Source of the DNA: Polaribacter sp. ALD11
GTDB taxonomy: Bacteria > Bacteroidota > Bacteroidia > Flavobacteriales > Flavobacteriaceae
Assembly (NCBI RefSeq): GCF_002831685.1
Contig: NZ_CP025119.1
Location: 469,001 to 533,000, forward strand
Length of the DNA: 64,000 nt
Direction of reading: 5' to 3'
Position numbers and translations under genes: made by a program. Under the pieces are notes generated by a model. The model saw only the letters and a list, made by a program, of their open reading frames with translations. It did not search any database and had not been told where the DNA came from. Shown here piece after piece: positions 51,038 to 61,600 of the stretch. Numbering within the stretch: position 1 is the first letter of the stretch; every line of letters begins with the position of its first letter.

Positions 51038-51667
51038 GTGAAATTTAATCAATTCAAAAATAAAATAGCATCACTTAAAGCTAAAGGTTTAGGCGGTTTA
51101 GATGCACAATTTAAACTAGCACCAGAACTTCGTTTAAGATATGATGCCGATACAATTAAAGCAAGCAATCCAAGAAAAGCGGCAGTTTTGGCATTGTTTT
51201 ATCCGAACGGAAAAGAAGAAACGACCTTTATTTTAACAGAAAGAGCCAGTTATAAAGGCACACATTCTGCACAAATAAGTTTTCCTGGAGGCAAAATTGA
51301 TAAAACTGATATTAATTTACAAGAAACAGCTTTAAGAGAAGCTTTTGAAGAAATAGGGGTATTGCCAAAATCTGTAGAAATTATTAGAGAACTGACGGAT
51401 GTTTATATTCCGCCAAGTAATTTTTTAGCAACTCCTTTTATTGGTTTTTCCGCTGAAAAGCCTTTTTTTGTCACCAATTATGAAGTTGAAAATACGATTG
51501 AAGTTTTGTTAGAAGATTTATTAAATGAAACCTCTTTATCTACTGTAAATCTATCTACTTCTTATATGGATAATATTGACGTACCCTGCTTTAAGTTAAA
51601 TGGTTACGTGGTTTGGGGTGCTACAGCAATGATGCTTTCAGAAATTAAAGAACTTTTAAAACATTAA
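51038..51667 (+). CDS. NUDIX hydrolase, CoA pyrophosphatase type
   Basis: A 209-residue NUDIX enzyme. The Nudix box is SFPGGKIDKTDINLQETALREAFEEIG (split here by its standard insert), and the upstream stretch GTHSAQISFPGG with LALFYPNG marks the CoA pyrophosphatase (UPF0035) group, which cleaves CoA to phosphopantetheine and ADP. I start at GTG 51038-51040 (VKFNQFKNKIASLK) since the expected protein is about 205-215 residues and this start avoids overlap with the opposite-strand gene; the frame is open back to 50924. Reverse confidence in the exact start is moderate. Confidence 0.88.
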   Translation: MKFNQFKNKIASLKAKGLGGLDAQFKLAPELRLRYDADTIKASNPRKAAVLALFYPNGKEETTFILTERASYKGTHSAQISFPGGKIDKTDINLQETALREAFEEIGVLPKSVEIIRELTDVYIPPSNFLATPFIGFSAEKPFFVTNYEVENTIEVLLEDLLNETSLSTVNLSTSYMDNIDVPCFKLNGYVVWGATAMMLSEIKELLKH

Positions 51668-51724
51668 ATTTTGTGATTTGTTTCGTAAATTTGCTTTTAA
51701 CCAAGTATTTAAAAAGAACTAAAA

Positions 51725-52543
51725 ATGCCCTTATTTAAAAGAAATCCTTTTGGTCATATCTTATTTTTAAAAAAGATGATCATTAGACTTTTCGGCTTGA
51801 TTTCTCACGGTAGATATCGTAAATTCAATAATTTACAGATAGAAGGTTCAGAAATTTTAAGAAATTTACCAGATAATAATGTTTTATTCATTTCAAATCA
51901 TCAAACTTACTTTGCAGATGTAGCAGCGATGTTTCATGTATTTAATGCTGCCTTAAGTGGTAGAGATGATTCTATTAAAAATGTTGGGTACATCTGGCAT
52001 CCGAAATTAAATATTTATTTTGTTGCTGCTGGTGAAACAATGAAATCGGGTTTGTTACCAAAAATATTTGCGTATGCAGGTTCTGTTTCTATTGATAGAA
52101 CTTGGCGAAATGCAGGGAAAAATGTAAACAGACAAGTAAAAAATTCTGATATTTCTAACATTCAAAAAGCCATAAAAGACGGTTGGGTTATTACATTCCC
52201 TCAAGGAACCACAACGCCTTTTAAGCCAATTAGAAGAGGAACTGCTCATATTATAAAAACCTGTAAGCCAGTTGTTGTCCCAATTGTAATCGATGGTTTT
52301 AGACGTTCTTTTGATAAAAAAGGGTTGAGCATAAAAAAACGAAATGTACTACAATCTATGGTTATTAAAGAGCCATTAGAAATAGATTATGAGAATGAAA
52401 GTATTGCAGATATTGTTACTAAAATTGAATTTGCAATAGAACAACATCCTTCATTTTTGAAAGTTTTATCTGTTAAGGAGTTAGAAGAACTTACAAAAGA
52501 AGAAGAAGAATTGAATAAAAAAAGGGAGTTTTGGAGTTCTTAA
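51725..52543 (+). CDS. PlsC-type acyltransferase (1-acylglycerol-3-phosphate O-acyltransferase-like)
   Basis: A 272-residue acyltransferase. Motif I reads SNHQTYFADVAAM: H and D are separated by five residues (HX5D) instead of the common HX4D, as I recall for a Bacteroidetes subgroup. Motif III-like FPQGTTTPFKP and motif IV PVVVPIVIDGFRRSF are present. Expected to acylate lysophosphatidic acid or a similar lipid at the inner membrane. Overlaps the stop of the next, opposite-strand gene by 4 nt. Confidence 0.85.
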   Translation: MPLFKRNPFGHILFLKKMIIRLFGLISHGRYRKFNNLQIEGSEILRNLPDNNVLFISNHQTYFADVAAMFHVFNAALSGRDDSIKNVGYIWHPKLNIYFVAAGETMKSGLLPKIFAYAGSVSIDRTWRNAGKNVNRQVKNSDISNIQKAIKDGWVITFPQGTTTPFKPIRRGTAHIIKTCKPVVVPIVIDGFRRSFDKKGLSIKKRNVLQSMVIKEPLEIDYENESIADIVTKIEFAIEQHPSFLKVLSVKELEELTKEEEELNKKREFWSS

Positions 52544-53082
52544 CGTTTCTTAAATTCAAAAATTTTAATTTCTATTCCAATAAATAAACTGTATCTATAT
52601 TTTAAATCATCGTAGAGCATTTCTAGATCTGTTCTTTCGGTAATTTGATTTAAAACACTTAATTTTATGTTATTACTTATATAATAATCTAACTGAAGAG
52701 CAGCAGACCAACTAAAAAGGTTTTGCTGTTTTCTATTAATATACCCAGCACCCAAAGAAGGAGTTACGTGGAGATTGTAATCGTTAAAAATATCCATAAA
52801 AGTAAAACCTGCAAAACCACCAACTCTTGAATATTCATCTGCTAACAATGCTTTTTCGTATTCCAAACCATAAACAATATAACCTAATTTATGATCTTTT
52901 CCTTCGTATTTAACTCGTGCAATAAGATCTAAAGTTCCTGCTCTATTTCCTAATTGATCTCCAAAAACTAATAATTTAAAATCTTGATGCAAAGAAACAT
53001 TTATAGAATTTTGAGCACATGTAAAAATACTACTCATTAAAAGTAGTATGAAAAAGAGGGGAGCGTTTTTCTTTTCGAACAT
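52540..53082 (-). CDS. Small outer-membrane barrel protein (hypothetical)
   Basis: A 180-residue protein from ATG 53080-53082 with a signal peptide (MFEKKNAPLFFILLLMSSIF, cut near TCAQ). The mature part alternates polar and aromatic strands (DLIARVKYEGKDHKLGYIVYGLEYE, FAGFTFMDIFNDYNLHVTPSLGAGYIN, LFIGIEIKIFEF), consistent with an eight-stranded barrel. No family recognised. A start at 53103 is also possible. Confidence 0.6.
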   Translation of the reverse strand: MFEKKNAPLFFILLLMSSIFTCAQNSINVSLHQDFKLLVFGDQLGNRAGTLDLIARVKYEGKDHKLGYIVYGLEYEKALLADEYSRVGGFAGFTFMDIFNDYNLHVTPSLGAGYINRKQQNLFSWSAALQLDYYISNNIKLSVLNQITERTDLEMLYDDLKYRYSLFIGIEIKIFEFKKR

Positions 53083-53148
53083 TTTAAGCAATTTATTAAG
53101 CATAGCAATTATTTAAAGGTAGTCTTTATTTTTTTAGCATATAATCTA

Positions 53149-54141
53149 TTATTCTTTTAAAATGGTATCAATAGCAAGTATTTCATTTTTAGAAAAAACA
53201 GTATTTTCAATTGCCTTTACACTATCTATAATTTGTTCGGTTTTACTTGCACCAATTAAAACAGATGTAATTCTGTCATCTTTTAAAATCCAAGAAATTG
53301 CCATTTGTGCTAATTTCTGATTTCTGCTTTCTGCAATTTCGTTCAATGCCTTAATTTTAGGAAGCATTTCCATTACCTTATCTGTTTTTAAGTAACGACC
53401 ATCTTTTACCGCTCTAGAATCTTTTGGTAATCCTTTAATATATTTATCGGTTAACATTCCTTGTGCCAAAGGCGAAAAACAAATAGCACCAATGCCAGAG
53501 TTTCCTAATAAATCTAATAAGCCGTCCTCTATCCAACGATCAAACAAGTTATATCTTGGTTGGTGAATTAAACAAGGAGTTCCTAAATCTTTCAGAATTT
53601 TAAATGCTTTTTCCGCTTCTTCTGGTTGATAATTAGACAAACCAATATACAATGCTTTTCCTTGTCTTACCATTAAATCTAAAGTACCCATGGTTTCTTC
53701 TAAAGGCGTATCATAGTCTGGTCTGTGATGGTAAAATATATCTACATAATCTAAGCCCATTCTTTTTAAACTTTGATCTAAACTAGCAACTAAGTATTTT
53801 TTAGAACCCAAATCTCCATAAGGACCTTCCCACATATCATACCCCGCTTTCGAGGAAATAATTAATTGATCTCTATATTTTTTGAAGTCTTTCTTTAAGA
53901 TTTGTCCAAATGTTTTTTCAGCAGAACCATAAGGCGGACCATAGTTATTTGCCAAGTCAAAATGTGTAATTCCGTTATCGAAAGCACATTTTAAGAGATT
54001 TCTAGCATTTTCAAAATCATCATTTTTACCGAAATTATGCCATAAACCTAAAGAAAGTTCCGGTAAAAGCAAACCACTATTTCCTGTTCTTCTGTAGTTC
54101 ATTTTGGTATATCTTTCTGAATCTGCTTTGTATTTCGCCAT
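53149..54141 (-). CDS. Aldo/keto reductase (YghZ/Mgr-like)
   Basis: A 330-residue NADPH-dependent aldo/keto reductase of the AKR14-like group. Catalytic Asp and Tyr in HFDLANNYGPPYGSAEKTFG, Lys in LIISSKAGYDMWEGPYG, His in VDIFYHHRPDYDTPLEETM; cofactor site at the C-terminus in SVLIGASKTEQI. The close match of LGLWHNFG and NNYGPPYGSAE to E. coli YghZ (L-glyceraldehyde-3-phosphate reductase) supports that subgroup. Stands alone. Confidence 0.93.
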   Translation of the reverse strand: MAKYKADSERYTKMNYRRTGNSGLLLPELSLGLWHNFGKNDDFENARNLLKCAFDNGITHFDLANNYGPPYGSAEKTFGQILKKDFKKYRDQLIISSKAGYDMWEGPYGDLGSKKYLVASLDQSLKRMGLDYVDIFYHHRPDYDTPLEETMGTLDLMVRQGKALYIGLSNYQPEEAEKAFKILKDLGTPCLIHQPRYNLFDRWIEDGLLDLLGNSGIGAICFSPLAQGMLTDKYIKGLPKDSRAVKDGRYLKTDKVMEMLPKIKALNEIAESRNQKLAQMAISWILKDDRITSVLIGASKTEQIIDSVKAIENTVFSKNEILAIDTILKE

Positions 54142-54279
54142 AATTATGGAATTATTTCTTTTTTAAATTAGTTACTGTTATGCTAAGCTAGTAATAGTGT
54201 TGAATCTTTAAAATTAAAAGAAACAAAAAAGTAATGATTTTACAATTATAACATTCCTTTATTAACTATAACGAATGTA

Positions 54280-57177
54280 CTAGGCTAATGCTTCTTTTAA
54301 AATAGTTATTGGGTGTTTTGCAACACGTTTTGTTCCATCAAAAATTTGATGTCTGCAACTCGTTCCAGCAGCAACAATTTCTGTCTCCATTGGTGTATTC
54401 CTTACCTTCGGGAACAAGGTATCTTCACCAACTTGCATCGAAAGATCGTAATGTTCTTTTTCATACCCGAAAGAACCTGCCATTCCGCAACAACCAGAAT
54501 TAATGATTGTTACTCTATAATTTGTTGGAATATTTAAAATTTGAAAACTTGCATGCGTTCCAGACAATGCTTTTTGATGACAATGTCCGTGTATTTTAAG
54601 TGTCTTCGTTTCTGAAGTAAACAACGACGTATCTATATCTCCTTTTTCAACTTCTTTCGCCAGAAACTCTTCAAAAGTAAAAACATTTTCAGCTATTTTT
54701 TCTGCGGATGTTTTATCGTCTGCTAACCGAATATATTCGTCTCTAAAGGTTAAAATAGCAGAAGGTTCTATTCCTATTAAAGGCGTTTCTGCTGTAATTA
54801 TATCTTTAAAAACAGCCACATTTAAGTTACAAACTACTTTTGCTTGTTTTAAAAATCCTTTAGAAATAAAGCTTCTTCCAGATTCTTCATGAGGTACAAT
54901 TTGTAAGTTATACCCTAATTTTTCAAAAAGAGAAAAGGCATCTTTTCCAATTTCTACATCGTAAAAGTTGGTAAATTCATCACAAAATAAATAAACAATT
55001 TTTTTATGGGTTGATTTTTGCTGTTTTTTATACCAGTTTTTTAAAGTTTTCGGAGCCAACTTAGGCACACTTCTTTTCTGTGCAACGCCCATGGCTGCTT
55101 TTGCAAAAGGAGTATTTAAAATAGCATTTGTTAGGGCAGGAGCTATGCTACCTAATTTGTTATATTTTACATTATTTGCAAACAATTTGCTTCTAAAAGA
55201 ATACCCATTTGTTTCTTGATATTGATATAAAAACTCTGCCTTCATAGTAGCAATATCTACGTTACTTGGGCATTCGGATGCACAGGCTTTACAACTTAAA
55301 CACAAATCGAAAACGTCTTTTAATTCTTTGTGATTAAATTTATTTGCTTCTTCTGAATTTGTTAAAAATTCACGTAAGGTATTTGCTCTTGCTCTTGTGG
55401 TATCTTTCTCGTTTTTGGTAGCTCTGTAACTTGGGCACATTGTTCCGCCGGCTTCTACAGGTTTTCTACAATCGCCAGAACCGTTGCATTTTTCTGCTAA
55501 TTTTAAAATTCCTTCGCTGTCAGAAAAATCTTGAATGGTTGCTATTTTTGGTTCAACTCTATCAATTTCATAACGCAGACTTTCATCCATCGCAAAAGCA
55601 TCTGTAATTTTGCCTTGATTGAACACATTGTTTGGATCAAAGGCTTTTTTAATACGTCTTAATAATTGATAATTTTGTTCCCCAATCATTAAAGGTATAA
55701 ATTCTGCACGCACAATTCCGTCTCCATGTTCCCCAGAAAAAGAACCTTTGTATTTTTTTACTAACTGCGCAGTCTCAGTCGTAATTTTTCGAAATAAGAC
55801 AACATCTTCCTTCTTTTTCAGGTTTAAAATCGGACGTAAATGCAATTCTCCAGCGCCTGCATGTGCATAATACACCGCATTTTGCTTGTAATTAGACATT
55901 ATTTGAGTAAACTCTGCAATATAATTTGGCAAATCTTCTAAAGCCACAGCCGTATCTTCAATACACGCCACCGCTTTTTTATCACCAATCATATTTCCCA
56001 AAGCACCTAAACCTGCCTTTCTTAAATAATGAACCTTTGCAATGTCTTCTCCATATATTTTTGGATGGTAATACCCGAAGTTATTTTTTTCTAAATCTGC
56101 AATTAAATTATTTGCTAAAATTTCTGCTTCTGGAAGTGTGTTTGCAGAAACTTCTAACATTAAAATAGCTTCCGGATCTCCTTGTAAAAAGAAGCGATTT
56201 TTAGCCAAATCTCTGTTGTTCTTTGTACAATCTAAAATGGTTTTATCCATTAATTCGCAATTGTACAAATTATGATTCATGGCAGTTACCGTAGCCAATA
56301 AACTTTCATTAATACTTGTAAAATGTGTACAGACCATAATACTTTCAGCAGGAGGCAAAGCGTCTAATTGTAATGTAATTGACGTTGAAAAAGCCAAAGT
56401 TCCTTCACTACCAGCTAATAATTTTGCAACATTTATGGTTGGAGATGTTCCACCGAATAAATCGGAAGTTAGTAATTCGTCTACCGCATAACCTGTACAT
56501 CTTCTATGAATGGTTGCTTTCGGAAACTCATTTTTAATTTCTTGCTGATTCTCTTCGTTAGAGAGCTCGTCAAAAAGGCTTTTATAAATTTGTCCCTCTC
56601 GGGTATTTTCTTTTGTTTTATTGATGAATGCAGCTGATGTAATTTTGTTAAAAACAACAGAACTTCCGTCACTTAAAATAGCTTCAATTTCTAACACTTT
56701 ATCACGGGTAACGCCATACTTTATAGACGTACTTCCAGAAGAATTATTACCAACCATTCCGCCCATCATACAACGATTAGATGTAGAAGTATTCGGGCCA
56801 AAAAATAAGCCGAAAGGTTTTAAGTACGCATTTAAAGAATCTCTTACAATTCCTGGTTCTAATTTTATAGTTTTTGCAGCTTCATCAAAAGAGATAATAT
56901 TTGTAAAATGTTTAGAAACATCTACCACAATTCCGTCTCCAACACATTGGCCAGCCAAAGAAGTTCCTGCAGTTCTTGGTATAAGCGTAATCTTATTTTT
57001 TGTAGCAAAAGCAATTAAGTATTTAAGGTCTTTTACATCTTTTGGAAACGCAACAGCCAACGGAATTTTTCGATATACAGAAGCGTCTGTAGCGTATAAA
57101 GTTTTGTGTAAACTATCGAAAAGTACATCACCAGAAAGTGATTGATGAAGTTGTTCTAAAACTGTATTTTGAATCAT
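54280..57177 (-). CDS. FAD-linked oxidase fused to Fe-S domains (D-lactate/2-hydroxyacid dehydrogenase type)
   Basis: A 965-residue fusion from ATG 57175-57177 (MIQNTVLEQLHQSL). N-terminal FAD-binding PCMH domain (about 20-250: RTAGTSLAGQCVGDGIVVDVSK and GRCMMGGMVGNNSSG-type CMMGGMVGNNSSGS), FAD-oxidase C domain to about 560 with SGEHGDGIVRAEFIPLM. Then a 4Fe-4S ferredoxin-like part with CNGSGDC...CPSYRAT and CLSCKACASECPSNVD, and a C-terminal CCG-type domain (HGHCHQKALSGT, SGCCGMAGSFGYEKEHYDLSM). It joins GlcD-like and GlcF-like parts in one chain; substrate, D-lactate or another D-2-hydroxyacid, cannot be fixed by eye. Confidence 0.9.
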   Translation of the reverse strand: MIQNTVLEQLHQSLSGDVLFDSLHKTLYATDASVYRKIPLAVAFPKDVKDLKYLIAFATKNKITLIPRTAGTSLAGQCVGDGIVVDVSKHFTNIISFDEAAKTIKLEPGIVRDSLNAYLKPFGLFFGPNTSTSNRCMMGGMVGNNSSGSTSIKYGVTRDKVLEIEAILSDGSSVVFNKITSAAFINKTKENTREGQIYKSLFDELSNEENQQEIKNEFPKATIHRRCTGYAVDELLTSDLFGGTSPTINVAKLLAGSEGTLAFSTSITLQLDALPPAESIMVCTHFTSINESLLATVTAMNHNLYNCELMDKTILDCTKNNRDLAKNRFFLQGDPEAILMLEVSANTLPEAEILANNLIADLEKNNFGYYHPKIYGEDIAKVHYLRKAGLGALGNMIGDKKAVACIEDTAVALEDLPNYIAEFTQIMSNYKQNAVYYAHAGAGELHLRPILNLKKKEDVVLFRKITTETAQLVKKYKGSFSGEHGDGIVRAEFIPLMIGEQNYQLLRRIKKAFDPNNVFNQGKITDAFAMDESLRYEIDRVEPKIATIQDFSDSEGILKLAEKCNGSGDCRKPVEAGGTMCPSYRATKNEKDTTRARANTLREFLTNSEEANKFNHKELKDVFDLCLSCKACASECPSNVDIATMKAEFLYQYQETNGYSFRSKLFANNVKYNKLGSIAPALTNAILNTPFAKAAMGVAQKRSVPKLAPKTLKNWYKKQQKSTHKKIVYLFCDEFTNFYDVEIGKDAFSLFEKLGYNLQIVPHEESGRSFISKGFLKQAKVVCNLNVAVFKDIITAETPLIGIEPSAILTFRDEYIRLADDKTSAEKIAENVFTFEEFLAKEVEKGDIDTSLFTSETKTLKIHGHCHQKALSGTHASFQILNIPTNYRVTIINSGCCGMAGSFGYEKEHYDLSMQVGEDTLFPKVRNTPMETEIVAAGTSCRHQIFDGTKRVAKHPITILKEALA

Positions 57178-57376
57178 TTGAGTTGTGTAAATAAAAATTC
57201 TGCACACAAATATCTGAATAATATAATAAAATTAAACCCTTAATAAACTTCTTTCGTTATTTTTATTGATTCTTTAAAAAATGCTTTCAAAAACTGTTGA
57301 TTTGTGAGGTGTAAAAAATGATAGCTATTAATCGATGCTATTTATATTATTATCCCTTTTCCTAGGTTTTAAAAAG

Positions 57377-57384
57377 TATCTTTG
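57377..57384 (+). promoter_or_regulatory. -7 box before the methyltransferase gene
   Basis: TATCTTTG matches TAnnTTTG about 90 nt before the ATG, giving a leader of about 85 nt. Confidence 0.35.
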
Positions 57385-57473
57385 CAAAATAATTAAGAGG
57401 CTCTAAATACCTCTTATAAGTCAATTTTTTAAACGCACGATTTGCAAATTTTATTTGTCTGCAATTCGTTATA

Positions 57474-58553
57474 ATGCAACCATACATGAATTCTAATATA
57501 CAAATAAACAAACCAACACCAATTGTTCCTGGAGACGATTTAATAAAATTTGAAAGTACAACAGACGTAAGAGAAACCATTTACGCAATGAAAGATGGGA
57601 AGTCGGTTTTGATTACTGAATTTTATAGCAACGGAATGTTACTTTTAAAAGAGTTGCACAAACATTTAAAAAATAGGTTGCCAAATAAGACGTTTTCAGA
57701 ACAACGTGCCTATCGCGCAGCATATCACCAACTTTCGAATCAGGTTTTAGTGAAAATTAAAAAACACGAAGTTGTTTTAAAAAAAGCACCTAGCATTGGT
57801 TGGTTAGAAAAATTGTATCCAGATAATAATAGTTTTTTCTTAACGTTTCCACAAGTTCAAGGACTAAATAGTGCGTGGCAATGGTTTACAAACGGAATTA
57901 AAGTACCTGTTTTAAGAAATAAAATTCATCCTTTTTATGGTACGTATTTTCCAACGCGTTTCGATCATTTAATCTTGTTTGACAATTGGTTAAAGCGTTA
58001 TGAAGGACCTAAAAAATCTGCCATAGATGTTGGTATTGGTAGTGGTGTACTTTCTTTTCAGATGGTACAACATGGTTTTCAGAAAGTATTTGGTACAGAT
58101 ACCAACCCGAATGCAATTGTTGGTTTACAAGAGTTTATGGGCGATACCAAATTGTCTCGTAAAATCGAATTATTTTACGGAAACCTTTTTGCTACGATAG
58201 AAAAAGAAGCAGAATTAATTGTTTTTAATCCGCCTTGGCTGCCAGCAGCGTCTCCTATAGAAAATATAGACGAAGCTATTTATTACAATAAAAACTTGTT
58301 TCCAAAGTTTTTTGCTGAAGCAAATAACAGATTATCGAAAGACGGAAAATTAGTAGTATTATTCTCTAATTTGGCTGAAATAACCAACGTTTCTAAGGAA
58401 CATCCAATAGAAAAGGAATTGGCAAAAGGTGTCCGTTTTAAATTAGAAAAGTGTTTGAAGAAAACAGTAAAAACGGCTTCTGATAAAACAAAACGAAATC
58501 AAACTTGGCGTGCAGCCGAAGAAGTGCAACTTTGGGTTTTGACTAAGGTATAG
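57474..58553 (+). CDS. Class I SAM-dependent methyltransferase (PrmC/N6A-like NPPW)
   Basis: A 359-residue protein with an N-terminal extension (about 1-155) and a Rossmann methyltransferase core: AIDVGIGSGVLSFQMVQHG (motif I), KVFGTDTNPNAIVGL (motif II), LIVFNPPWLPAAS (motif IV; NPPW is typical of N-methyltransferases acting on Gln or adenine). The substrate is unknown; protein glutamine or nucleic acid adenine are candidates by motif. Start could be ATG 57474 or ATG 57486 (MNSNIQINKP). Confidence 0.8.
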   Translation: MQPYMNSNIQINKPTPIVPGDDLIKFESTTDVRETIYAMKDGKSVLITEFYSNGMLLLKELHKHLKNRLPNKTFSEQRAYRAAYHQLSNQVLVKIKKHEVVLKKAPSIGWLEKLYPDNNSFFLTFPQVQGLNSAWQWFTNGIKVPVLRNKIHPFYGTYFPTRFDHLILFDNWLKRYEGPKKSAIDVGIGSGVLSFQMVQHGFQKVFGTDTNPNAIVGLQEFMGDTKLSRKIELFYGNLFATIEKEAELIVFNPPWLPAASPIENIDEAIYYNKNLFPKFFAEANNRLSKDGKLVVLFSNLAEITNVSKEHPIEKELAKGVRFKLEKCLKKTVKTASDKTKRNQTWRAAEEVQLWVLTKV

Positions 58554-58570
58554 ATTTTAATATATAGAAT

Positions 58571-58604
58571 AAAAAATAGGGAAGTGGAAACTTCCCTATT
58601 TTTT
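58571..58604. terminator. Bidirectional terminator between the methyltransferase and sbcC genes
   Basis: Perfect 15-bp stem AAAAAATAGGGAAGT (58571-58585) / ACTTCCCTATTTTTT (58590-58604), GGAA loop, T-runs on both strands. Confidence 0.92.
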
Positions 58605-58673
58605 TGTGAGTAATTAAAGGGGAATTAATTATATGTGTTCACTTTCTTATATCGTTCTTTCTTGATTGAATCC

Positions 58674-61600
58674 TTAAACAATATCCACCACACTAACGCC
58701 ATTGCTTTTTTTAGTAATTTGTATTTGCGTAGGAATGCGTTCTTTTAAGTTTTCTACGTGAGAGATAATACCAATCATTTTACCCTGAGATTGCAAGGTT
58801 TCTAAAGTAGAAATTACCGTTTCTAGCGTGTTTTTATCTAAAGTACCAAAACCTTCATCAATAAATAAAGAGTCAATTTTTACATTTTTACTCGCCAAAT
58901 CAGAAAGCCCTAAAGCCAAAGCCAAACTAATAATAAACTTTTCGCCACCGCTAGACGTGTCTACCAATCTTGCTTGATCGGTTTGATAATGATCAATTAA
59001 ATTAAAATTAAGCTCTTCTTTTGGCTTGTATTCATCTTCCATTTTTAAAGAATAGCGCTTATTCAACTTGTACAAATGCACATTTGCTAAATCTAGCAAT
59101 TGTGTTAAGGTTAAACGCTGTACGTAGACATTAAAGGCATCTTTTGAGTTTCCAATAATTTTGAATAATTCTCGCCAAATGGTACAAACTTGCTCTTGTG
59201 CTTCAATTTTTTTATAAACTTCTAAATTTCTGTCTTTAATTTCTTGATCTTTTCTAAAAGCTTCGGCTATTTTTCCTTTTTCAGTAGATAATTGATCTCT
59301 TTTTAGTTTTAAATCTTTTGAAGCTAATTTACTTTCGACTTCTGAGGTTTCAAAGTTTTTAGCTTTGTTTAAGGCTGATTTTGCCTTTAAGTTCTCCTCT
59401 CTTAAGGTTTTTAATTTGAGTTGATTCTCTTTGATACGTTCTTTATTTTCTGTATACTTTACTGCAAGCTCTTTGGGTAACAAAGCTTTTTCAATGCTTT
59501 CTATAGTTTCAAAATCGCTATTTTTCATTTCAGAAAATAATGCCAATTTTATAGCTGCTATTTCTTGAACTAAAAGAAGATGATCTTCGTTATGTTTGAT
59601 TTTTAAAACCTCTTTTTCTTTTTTAGAATCGAGTAGTTTCTGAAAGGCAATTTTACTTGCTTCTAGTTTTTCAGTTGCTTGTTTACTTACCTTTTGTAAC
59701 TGCTCTCTTTTTTCTGTTACCGAAATATCAATAGGCAAAATAGCAATTCGTTTTGTTTTTAACGCAATAGATTTTAGATTCGCATCGGTGATGGTTTTAC
59801 GGTATTCAGTTTCCGTTTTAGCGTGTGTTGCAAGTTGTTTGGTAGTATTACCAGATTTTGTATGAATAACCGTCAACGTTGCTTTTAATGCATTTACATC
59901 TTGCTGTTTTTTATGAAAATTAGCAATTAGGTTTTCTATTTCTTTTATGAATATATTGGTGTTGTCAATTGCTGGTACTTCATAATTGAATTTCGATAAT
60001 TTTGTTTTTAAATCGCTTTCTAAATCTGTACATTTTTTGGTTACATCAACCATCGATTTTTGATTCACTTCAATTTCAGTAGTCGTGTTTTTAATCTTTT
60101 CTTGAAGTGTAGCAACCGTATTTTGTAGTTTGCCAACAGACTGATTCTGTTCTTTAAAAGTAGCAGCTAAAGCATCTTTTTTAGCGAGTAAATTTTGAGT
60201 CACCTTTATCTTTTCAGCGATCAATTTTAATTGCTCAGAAACGGTTTGTAATTCAAGAACTATCTTAGTGGTGTTTCTTAGTTTGCAATCTATAGGTAGT
60301 TGCGTTGCTTTTTGTTGAATGGCTTTTAATTCCTCGGAAATAGCAGTAGTTTGTTGTGTAAAACTTTGAATGCTTGTGGTTAATTTGACTTCCGTTTTCT
60401 CCAATTCAGCTTTTGAATCGGTCAGTTTTTTTAAGGTGTTTTTTCGTGTTTGTAGTTCTAATTCAGATTTAGAAACACCAATGACGTCTAAATGTTCTGC
60501 AAACGGATGTTCTTCAGAACCACACAAACTACACGCTTCTCCTTCTATTAAATGCTTCCGATCGTCTTCATATTTAGAAATACTTCTTTCTAAAGTTAGA
60601 ATTTTATCTGCATCTAAAACCGATTTCTCTTGTGTTGCTATTTCTTTTTTTAATACTTCAATTTGTTTTGTAGTCGTTTCTAAATCCGTAGAAAACAACT
60701 TCTTTTGTGCTGCTATTTTTTGAAGTTCTTTCTCTTCTTTAATAATGAGCTCAGAAAAGTTTTTAAATTGTTTCCAGTTTGCTTCTGTTACAGAAAGTTT
60801 CTTTTCTTCCGCTAAAATTGTGGTTAATGTATGTTCTGTTAGTTGTACGGCAATTGCTGAAATTTCTTTCTCAATTATTTTTATTTCAGCGATTTTATGA
60901 TCTAAAATCTTCTTATTTTCTTGTAAAGTGGCAGTAGTATTAAGAACTTCTTTCTTTTTTTGAAAGCTAAATTCTGACGCTATTTTTAGTGTTTCTTTAT
61001 TCGCTTTTAAAGAAGTTAAAGCACTTGCCCAATTAGATATTTCTGTTGCAACTTCTTTTAAGAAACTATTTTTTGCAATAAAAATTTCTTCGTTTTTAAT
61101 TTTTGAAGTGGTTTCTGTAAGTTCTTTTGCTAAGTTTTTTTCTTCAACTTTTAACAAGGAAATTTCACGCGTTAACGTTTCTAAATTTTGGACTGCTTTT
61201 TGTTTTTTATCGATTTCATTTTTTAATTCGCCATCTAAGTTGGTTACCAAATCAAATTTAGGCAACCAAGAAGAAAACTCTTTATCAGCATTTTCTACTG
61301 CCGTTTTTTCTTGTTTGTTGGTAATTTCTAAACGCTCAATTGCAGGTTTAAGTTGTGTTAATTCTTCATCTAAGGCTTTTAATTGTAAAGCTTTTGCAGT
61401 AGCCTCTTTTTTTGTTTTATTTAAATTCTGAATACATTCTTTAAACGGAGCCGCTTTTTCATTTGCAGCTAACAGGTCTAATTCTTCTTTATGATTCTCA
61501 ATATAAGTACTTAAAGATTTCGCGTTCTGATCTAAAATTTCTGATTTCGTATTCAAATCTTGAAATTTCAAATACCAATCTACCACAAACTGAATCGATT

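Noticed and set aside
57362-57580. 72-residue minus-strand ORF opposite the methyltransferase start
   Set aside because: Overlaps the methyltransferase N-terminus and its promoter box; no family features.
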